Shown here piece after piece: positions 5,039-9,963 of a stretch of 9,963 nt of DNA. Below the pieces are notes generated by a model that was given only the letters and a program-made list of their open reading frames with translations, made no database searches and was not told where the DNA came from. This stretch comes from Hadesarchaea archaeon (GTDB lineage: Archaea; Hadarchaeota; Hadarchaeia; Hadarchaeales; Hadarchaeaceae). Position 1 is the first letter of the stretch. The number at the start of each line of letters is the position of its first letter. A program made the position numbers and the translations under genes. The stretch spans positions 1 through 9,963 of the forward strand of contig QMWE01000024.1 in the NCBI GenBank assembly GCA_003661465.1, read 5' to 3'.

Positions 5039-7036
5039 GTCGAGATCCTGCCAGGGTTCTGCGACCGACATCAGGTAGAGACGCACGGTGTCCGCCCCGT
5101 GTTCACGAACGGCCTCGTTGATCGCGATGATGTTCCCCTTGGACGACGACATCTTCTGTCCCTCCAGCACCGCCATCCCAAAGCTGACTATCCCTCTCGG
5201 GCACCGATCGGGGAAAAGCAACGCGTGATGGAATATATGGAAGGTGAGGTGGTTCGAGATCAGCTCGTTTGCCGACATCCGGTAGTCCATCGGATACCAG
5301 TATTCGAATTCTTGGCGCATCTGTTCAAGTTTTCCCGATTCGATTCCCGTGGAGCTGGAGATCTCATTCGGATCACCTTTTCCATGAAATATGTAATCGA
5401 AGACCTCATCTGAGAGTTTCTCCGGATCGATCGTCTTCAACAGGTGGGAGATTGTGTAATACGCCATGTAGATGGTTGAATCACTTAAAGATTCGATTAT
5501 CCATTTTGGATCCCAGGGTGCTGGTGTTCCCAATCCGACACTGCGGGCACATGGCCACTCGTGAAGCCAGTCGATCGTGTGCTCGAACTGGGCGCGGGTC
5601 TCGGGAGGCACCAAATGCATGCGCTTCAGGCATTCTCGGGCCTTCGTCTTCCAGCCTTCGTCCGCGTAGTTGAGAAACCACTGGTCCTCAACCACCTTCA
5701 CCATTACCTTTGTCCCGCATCTACACGTGACCGGGATAGTGGAGAATTCGTACATCGTGGCCGCTTCTCCGTTTCTTATCATATCCTCACGCACAGCCAG
5801 TTTTGCCTGGGAGACCGGCATACCGCCGTATCTTTCAACCCATGGGCGTATCATCCCCTTTGCGAACTCGGTCCTGTAGACCTCCGCGGTGGCATCCTCC
5901 AGTTTTGGATCGGACTGATGTTCTATTCCCATGCGGTTGACCACCTCTATGGCGGGGGACTCGCCCAATCCTTCCACTTCTATCAGTGAAATCGGTTTGA
6001 GTCCGATGATGGCTTCCCGCTTCACGCCGTATCGCACGGCCAGCTCTGGGCGCCGCTGCAGTTCAAGCAGGGCCACGTAATCATATGGGGCATGGGAGGG
6101 AACGGAACCCACGACCCCGGTGGCGTTGTTTGGGTCCACGAAGCTGGCGGGGAGGATGGGCACGCGCTTGTGGGTGAGAGGGACTACTACCTCCTTGCTG
6201 AAGTCTATGGATATGGGTTCCACCATCCCGATTTTATAACCCTGAAGACGCAGCTTTTCCACCGCCTGCTCGCTTACTATCCATTTCTCTCCGTCTACAT
6301 CCGCAACGACGTACCTCGCATCCGGGTTCAGCCAGATGTTTGTCACGCCGAATACGGTTTCAGGTCGTAGGGTCGCAGCCGGTAACACGTATCCATCCAT
6401 CCTGTACTTCAATAATGTGAACTCGGAGATCTCCGCGCCTTCCCCCTCAAGGAGGTCGTGGTCCGTCACCGGGTTGCCACATCCAGGACACCACTTGACT
6501 GGATGTTTTCCTTTCACGATCAATCCGGCATTTTGCAGTTTGTGGTACTGCCAGGTGATAAACTTGCTGTAGTGTGGGTCTACGGTGGTGAATTCACGGC
6601 GCCAGTCGATCGAGTACCCTAGCCATTCCATGCCTTTTCGGTAGCTCAGATCACTTTTTTTGGCGAAGTAATTGGCGAAATAGTGGGGGTCTTCAAATTT
6701 CCCCAATTCTTTCTCGGAAATGCCATATCGTTGGGTGAGAACTCGCACAAACTCTTGTTCTCTTCTTACGACGCGTTTTGCTGCTCCTACAATGGGTGTA
6801 CCTGTGAAATGATATGCCATCGGGAAGAGAACGTTAAATCCACGCATACGTTTGTAACGTGCGACGACATCTGGGACGGTGTAAGTACGTCCATGTCCTA
6901 TATGCATGGGTCCAGAAACGTAAGGATATGCTACCGTGAGATAAAATTTGGGTCTTCCGTTTGGATTCGCTTCGAAGAGTTTTGCATCACGCCACTTTTG
7001 CTGCCATTTTGCATCGATGTTTTGCAATCCTATCAT
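5036..7036 (-). CDS. leuS: Leucyl-tRNA synthetase, N-terminal catalytic and editing part, ends at internal UGA
   Basis: 666 residues from the ATG at 7036. Archaeal-type class I LeuRS, which attaches leucine to tRNA-Leu in the cytoplasm. The HIGH motif is at 45-48 (PMHIGHGR) and the KMSKS loop at 628-632 reads KMSSS, followed by KGN. Cys pairs at 183/186 (CPGC) and 438/440 (CRC) suggest a zinc module. The CP1 editing domain has TLRPETVFG at 222-230 and SVPSHAPYD, with the key Asp near 319. ESLSDSTIYMAYYTIS is typical of archaeal LeuRS. The protein stops right after the catalytic core, before the anticodon-binding bundle. With readthrough the product would be 963 residues, the normal archaeal length of about 960. 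The ATG is preferred over an in-frame GTG at 7060 because it lies one base after the alaS stop and has AAGGGA just upstream. It is probably translated by coupling from alaS. Confidence 0.95.
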   Translation of the reverse strand: MIGLQNIDAKWQQKWRDAKLFEANPNGRPKFYLTVAYPYVSGPMHIGHGRTYTVPDVVARYKRMRGFNVLFPMAYHFTGTPIVGAAKRVVRREQEFVRVLTQRYGISEKELGKFEDPHYFANYFAKKSDLSYRKGMEWLGYSIDWRREFTTVDPHYSKFITWQYHKLQNAGLIVKGKHPVKWCPGCGNPVTDHDLLEGEGAEISEFTLLKYRMDGYVLPAATLRPETVFGVTNIWLNPDARYVVADVDGEKWIVSEQAVEKLRLQGYKIGMVEPISIDFSKEVVVPLTHKRVPILPASFVDPNNATGVVGSVPSHAPYDYVALLELQRRPELAVRYGVKREAIIGLKPISLIEVEGLGESPAIEVVNRMGIEHQSDPKLEDATAEVYRTEFAKGMIRPWVERYGGMPVSQAKLAVREDMIRNGEAATMYEFSTIPVTCRCGTKVMVKVVEDQWFLNYADEGWKTKARECLKRMHLVPPETRAQFEHTIDWLHEWPCARSVGLGTPAPWDPKWIIESLSDSTIYMAYYTISHLLKTIDPEKLSDEVFDYIFHGKGDPNEISSSTGIESGKLEQMRQEFEYWYPMDYRMSANELISNHLTFHIFHHALLFPDRCPRGIVSFGMAVLEGQKMSSSKGNIIAINEAVREHGADTVRLYLMSVAEPWQDLD

Positions 7037-7037
7037 T

Positions 7038-9773
7038 TTATCCCTTGATCTGTTTTTCACATATTTCCAGCGCTCTCCGTAAAGCTACTCCGAGACGGTC
7101 TGTTCTTGGTCCGCCCCCTTGTCCCATAGAGCTTCTGCCTCCTCCGCCTCCTTCGAGCACTTTGGATGCTTCAGAGATCATCGATCCACAGTTTACTCCC
7201 ATTTTCACAGCCTCCTCGCCGGCCATTGCCACAAGCCGTATCGTTTCATCTCGTGATGCCAATATCACCACAAGCTTTTCATCTCCTTTTATGAGTGAGC
7301 TGGCTATCTTTATCATCTCATCAACGCTGGCGCCTTCGACCTCTTCGCATATCACCCTGATCTCTCCCACGGTCTTGGCCGCACGCCTGAGCTGCGGTAA
7401 TTGGGACTCAGCAATCCGCTGACGCAGTCGTTTGACCTCCTTCTCCGCGGCCTTCCATTGTTCGAAAAGTTCTCTGGTTTTCGCTGCTACTCTCTCCGGA
7501 GAGGTCCGCAGGATCTCAGCCGCTCTGGTGAGTTGCTCTTCTTGGGCTTGGATGAAATTTAGCGCTGCTAAACCTGTGGCGAACTCTATCCTCTCGATTC
7601 CGTCTTGAATTCTCTCTGTACGCAGGATCTTCAGGAGGCCTACCTCCCCTGTGCGCTTGCAGTGGGTACCGGCACATGCTTGGGTATTCCACCCCTTGAT
7701 GTCCACCACCCGGACCCGCTTTCCGGGGACCACCCCTCCCTGGTACAGGTCGAACCCATATTTTCGCTCGGCTTGGTTTCTGTCCATCCAGGTGGCTTTT
7801 ACCTCTCGGTCCTCCGTGATCACCTCATTGCTCAAACGCTCTATTTCTCGAAGTTCTTTCATACCAACTCGCCTGAAGTGTGATATATCGAGGCGACTCC
7901 GGTCCACGCCTTTTTGGGCCCCCTGCTGCCAAACGTGATCTCCTAATACTCTACGGGCTGCTCCGAGCAGGATGTGGGTTCCGGTGTGATGGGCCATTAG
8001 CGATCGACGTCTTGACCAGTCGACCCTGCCCGCGACTTGGTCCCCTCTCTTCAGAGAGGGCGGCTTCACTCGATGGAGGATCACGTCTTCGACTTTGATG
8101 ACATCCACCACTTCCACTTTGGCATTTCCGCTCTCCAGTGAGCCAGTATCTGCTGGTTGGCCGCCACCCTCGGGGTAAAACATGGTTTGGTTGAGCACAA
8201 CGTATTCACCAAAAACGTTTAGGACTCTAGCCCTGAACTCCACCGCGTACGGATTTTCGTAATAGAGTTGCCTGGTAGGTGGGAGACTTCTGAGGTTCTC
8301 CGCGGAGACAGGAGGAACGGACGCTTCGGCGCGTTTCGCCCGACTGTGAGACTCGGCGACCTTTATGTAAAAGTCGTCTGGCACATCAACGTCCACACCG
8401 ACTTCAGCGGCCATTTTCTTCACTATTTCCGGGGTTAACCCGTAGGTGTCGTACAGCTCGATCAGTTTTCGTTGGGAAATGGGCTCACCCTTGGAACGCA
8501 GCTCTCCGGCGATCCGCTTGACAATTCTGGTACCCCGAGATACAGCTTCCCTGTACCTTTTTTCTTCAGCGTCTGTAACCTCCAGCACGTAGTTCTTTCG
8601 ATGCTCCAGCTCTGGGAACTGTTTTGCCAGGTGTTTCAACTCGAACGCCATCAGTTCAACCAGCGGCGTGTTTAGTTCCATCTCCCGCGTTAGCTCCAAC
8701 GTGTGCCTGAGCACGCTTCTGGCTAGGTATCCCTCCCGGACATTGCTGGGGGTTATTCCATCGCCGAACATGAATGCTAGACATCTCAGGTGATCGGCGA
8801 TGGCGTAAATGCGCTCGAGCGGTGTCAGGATCCGGTTGAGTTCATCAACGCTCAATCCGGTCCTCGAGGCCACCTTTGACCTCAGCAACTTCAGGTCACG
8901 ACCACTTTCTATGTCTATCATCCCGGCGAGTTTGGAATTCTCGCGAAGTACCTCCACCGGAGGTTGATGTACTCCGGAGAGTTTCCGGAGGTGTTCGACG
9001 AGGGGGCCGAAGATCGCTTCGTAGCTTGTGGCTGTTCCTTGGGATAGCCAGACTAGACGTTCGATACCATATCCCGTGTCTACCACCTTCAATGGCAGCG
9101 GGACACGTTTTCCGTCTGCACTTGCGTACTGCATGAAAACAAGAGTGGCGATCTCAAGTCCCCTGATGTTCACCTCGAAATCCTCTCCAGCGTTTCCACC
9201 ACCTTCCCAAAAGTCCTGGATGTACGTTATCTCTTGGGATTTTATCCCCAGCTCCTTCGTCAAAAATTCATGGCACAATGCCACGGTTTCATCGTTCCAG
9301 TAAATCCGCTTGCGACGGGAGTTAAAGGCGTGGTGACCACCCATGAAAAACAGGGTGAAATGTTTTCCCGACCTCCCTACATTATCCATGTCGTTTAGAC
9401 GTATGCTTGGTTGGCTGATGACGAGTGGATTTGCTGGAGGGGGGACTTGCCCGGTGGTAACCCACGGCTGAAAATCTGCTATCGAGGCGATGGTGAGAAA
9501 TATATCGTCTCTCCACCTCGCCACTACAGGATATCTGTCGATGATTTCGTGCCCGTGTTTCGCAAAAAAGTTGAGGAAATTTTTTTCCATCTTCTCCAAC
9601 GTGTATTTACGTTTGGTCGGAGGACAGTCTATGAAGCTATACTCGTCGCAGGGGGTGTCGCCGCACGTTTTTCGTTCTGGATCGACAGTCCAAAAGAGTC
9701 GTCCACACTTCACACATTTTTTTCTTTGAAATCCTTCGTGTTTGAAAAGTTTTACCCTGTAGATGTCCTTCAA
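7038..9773 (-). CDS. alaS: Alanyl-tRNA synthetase, archaeal type
   Basis: 911 residues from TTG 9773 (918 if from TTG 9794; numbers below use the longer form). It charges tRNA-Ala and clears Ser/Gly mischarged tRNA. The archaeal N-terminal zinc-like segment has C27, C30, C44 and C49 (CVKCGRLFW, TCGDTPCDEYSF). The class II catalytic core follows, with RWRDDIFLTIASIADFQPWV at 93-112, FFMGGHHAFN at 149-158 and VVDTGYGIERL at 237-247. The editing domain has HHTGTH (H603, H607) and CAGTH (C707, H711), the HxxxH/CxxxH metal-site pattern. A coiled-coil-like linker spans about 750-800. The C-terminal DHHA1-type domain ends with GGGGGRSSMGQGGG at 882-895. All expected residues appear present. The 9773 start is favoured by GAGG 8 nt upstream; no ATG is available in frame. 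The stop is TAA, and leuS starts one base later. P1 lies upstream, an arrangement I recall from some euryarchaea. Confidence 0.95.
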   Translation of the reverse strand: MKDIYRVKLFKHEGFQRKKCVKCGRLFWTVDPERKTCGDTPCDEYSFIDCPPTKRKYTLEKMEKNFLNFFAKHGHEIIDRYPVVARWRDDIFLTIASIADFQPWVTTGQVPPPANPLVISQPSIRLNDMDNVGRSGKHFTLFFMGGHHAFNSRRKRIYWNDETVALCHEFLTKELGIKSQEITYIQDFWEGGGNAGEDFEVNIRGLEIATLVFMQYASADGKRVPLPLKVVDTGYGIERLVWLSQGTATSYEAIFGPLVEHLRKLSGVHQPPVEVLRENSKLAGMIDIESGRDLKLLRSKVASRTGLSVDELNRILTPLERIYAIADHLRCLAFMFGDGITPSNVREGYLARSVLRHTLELTREMELNTPLVELMAFELKHLAKQFPELEHRKNYVLEVTDAEEKRYREAVSRGTRIVKRIAGELRSKGEPISQRKLIELYDTYGLTPEIVKKMAAEVGVDVDVPDDFYIKVAESHSRAKRAEASVPPVSAENLRSLPPTRQLYYENPYAVEFRARVLNVFGEYVVLNQTMFYPEGGGQPADTGSLESGNAKVEVVDVIKVEDVILHRVKPPSLKRGDQVAGRVDWSRRRSLMAHHTGTHILLGAARRVLGDHVWQQGAQKGVDRSRLDISHFRRVGMKELREIERLSNEVITEDREVKATWMDRNQAERKYGFDLYQGGVVPGKRVRVVDIKGWNTQACAGTHCKRTGEVGLLKILRTERIQDGIERIEFATGLAALNFIQAQEEQLTRAAEILRTSPERVAAKTRELFEQWKAAEKEVKRLRQRIAESQLPQLRRAAKTVGEIRVICEEVEGASVDEMIKIASSLIKGDEKLVVILASRDETIRLVAMAGEEAVKMGVNCGSMISEASKVLEGGGGGRSSMGQGGGPRTDRLGVALRRALEICEKQIKG

Positions 9774-9781
9774 CTGGCTCG

Positions 9782-9785
9782 CCTC
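9782..9785 (-). promoter_or_regulatory. Possible SD site favouring the shorter alaS start
   Basis: GAGG on the minus strand lies 8 nt before the TTG at 9773. The alternative TTG at 9794 has no purine-rich site upstream and is only five codons after an in-frame TAA. The match is short, so the choice between the two starts remains open. Confidence 0.4.
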
Positions 9786-9809
9786 GCCAAGCAAATATTC
9801 GAACCAAAG

Positions 9810-9815
9810 TTAAAA
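9810..9815 (-). promoter_or_regulatory. Candidate TATA box of alaS
   Basis: TTTTAA on the minus strand is preceded by a purine-rich stretch that could serve as a BRE. A start about 26 nt downstream (near 9786) would leave a leader of about 13 nt for the TTG at 9773. If real, alaS-leuS can be transcribed separately from the P1 gene. Confidence 0.35.
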
Positions 9816-9819
9816 GTCT

Positions 9820-9843
9820 TCTCTGGCAGGCATCCTGCAGAGA
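9820..9843. terminator. Stem-loop between the P1 gene and alaS
   Basis: On the minus strand, TCTCTGCAGG, a 3-nt loop ATG, and CCTGCCAGAGA form a ten-pair stem with one bulged C. It starts 13 nt after the P1 stop codon and is followed within a few bases by TTTT (9815-9812). It could end or attenuate transcription of the ribosomal gene, protect its 3' end, or mark an RNA processing site upstream of alaS. It would also fold on the plus strand, where no gene needs it. Confidence 0.5.
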
Positions 9844-9856
9844 GACGCGGTTTGCT

Positions 9857-9963
9857 TCAACCGAACAACGCGCCGAGCCCGGCCAGAGCCTCTTCTTCCT
9901 TCTTCTCCTCTTCTTTTTTCTCTTCCTTCTTTTCCTCTGGCTTTGCCGGAGTCGCCGCTGGAG
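9857..9963 (-). CDS. rpl12: Ribosomal stalk protein P1/aL12, C-terminal end only
   Basis: The last 35 codons of a minus-strand gene that continues past the right edge. The visible part is an Ala/Pro hinge (PAATPAKPEEKK), an alternating Lys/Glu stretch, and the ending EEEALAGLGALFG followed by TGA. This is the hallmark tail of archaeal P1 (aL12), where the charged hinge and the hydrophobic LFG end recruit translation GTPases and elongation factors. The exact family ending shows that UGA is used here as a genuine stop codon. The gene precedes alaS by 83 nt and is separated from it by a stem-loop. Confidence 0.93.
   Translation of the reverse strand, partial: PAATPAKPEEKKEEKKEEEKKEEEALAGLGALFG

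Noticed and set aside
4766..5413. A 215-codon open frame on the plus strand, antisense to leuS and spanning the internal UGA
   Set aside because: It lies wholly opposite well-conserved LeuRS sequence, has no SD site or recognisable domain, and its composition looks like a by-product of GC-ending codons on the other strand. Several other antisense frames in alaS and leuS are rejected for the same reason.
4145..7036. leuS as a decaying pseudogene
   Set aside because: There is a single lesion, no frameshift, and motifs are conserved on both sides. LeuRS is essential unless another copy exists, which cannot be checked from this window.
1..9963. CRISPR arrays, insertion sequences, tRNA or rRNA genes
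   Set aside because: No repeated spacer pattern, transposase or terminal repeats, and no cloverleaf-like tRNA signature were seen in the intergenic stretches (531-668, 1224-1387, 9774-9856).

Overview
The window is archaeal. It encodes an archaeal-type alanyl-tRNA synthetase, an archaeal-type leucyl-tRNA synthetase, the acidic tail of ribosomal stalk protein P1/aL12, a DUF434 protein and a two-subunit ADP-forming acyl-CoA synthetase. Promoters show TATA-like boxes, strong AGGAGG-type Shine-Dalgarno (SD) sites with a 7-nt spacer recur, and GTG/TTG starts are common. The gene mix fits a euryarchaeal or deep-branching archaeal lineage. I cannot name the taxon from the sequence alone.

Layout, left to right. 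(1) 1-530, minus: 5' part of a DUF434-family gene, apparently leaderless and cut off by the window edge. (2) 669-1223, minus: a ribbon-helix-helix (RHH) DNA-binding protein with a C-terminal domain I do not recognise. (3) 1224-1387: a divergent promoter region. (4) 1388-4144, plus: an apparent operon of a small HEAT-like helical protein, then the alpha and beta subunits of an ADP-forming acyl-CoA synthetase. (5) 4145-9963, minus: a translation block, read in the order ribosomal P1 (3' end only), alaS, leuS. alaS and leuS are separated by one base. The two blocks converge with no spacer: the last stop codons of acdB and leuS abut in the palindrome TGATCA.

The main surprise is in leuS. The gene is full length (963 codons from the chosen ATG) and looks intact in catalytic, editing, anticodon-binding and C-terminal regions, but one in-frame TGA (5036-5038) sits exactly where archaeal LeuRS proteins have a conserved Trp (the DFDWR region). 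The TGA is followed by C, unlike the other TGA stops in the window. Two bases later a perfect 9-bp GC-rich inverted repeat (5025-5033 with 4979-4987) could form a stem-loop in the mRNA. No convincing SD precedes the downstream part. Candidate explanations are programmed or tRNA-Trp-mediated readthrough, a newly split two-subunit LeuRS, a recent nonsense mutation, or a sequencing/assembly error. Wholesale UGA-to-Trp reassignment is unlikely, because the authentic ends of P1 and of leuS itself are UGA.

Working together: the minus-strand block supplies translation (ribosomal stalk, Ala- and Leu-tRNA charging). The plus-strand operon makes ATP from acyl-CoA, or activates acids, and may be controlled by the divergently encoded RHH protein. 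That regulatory link is inference from position only.
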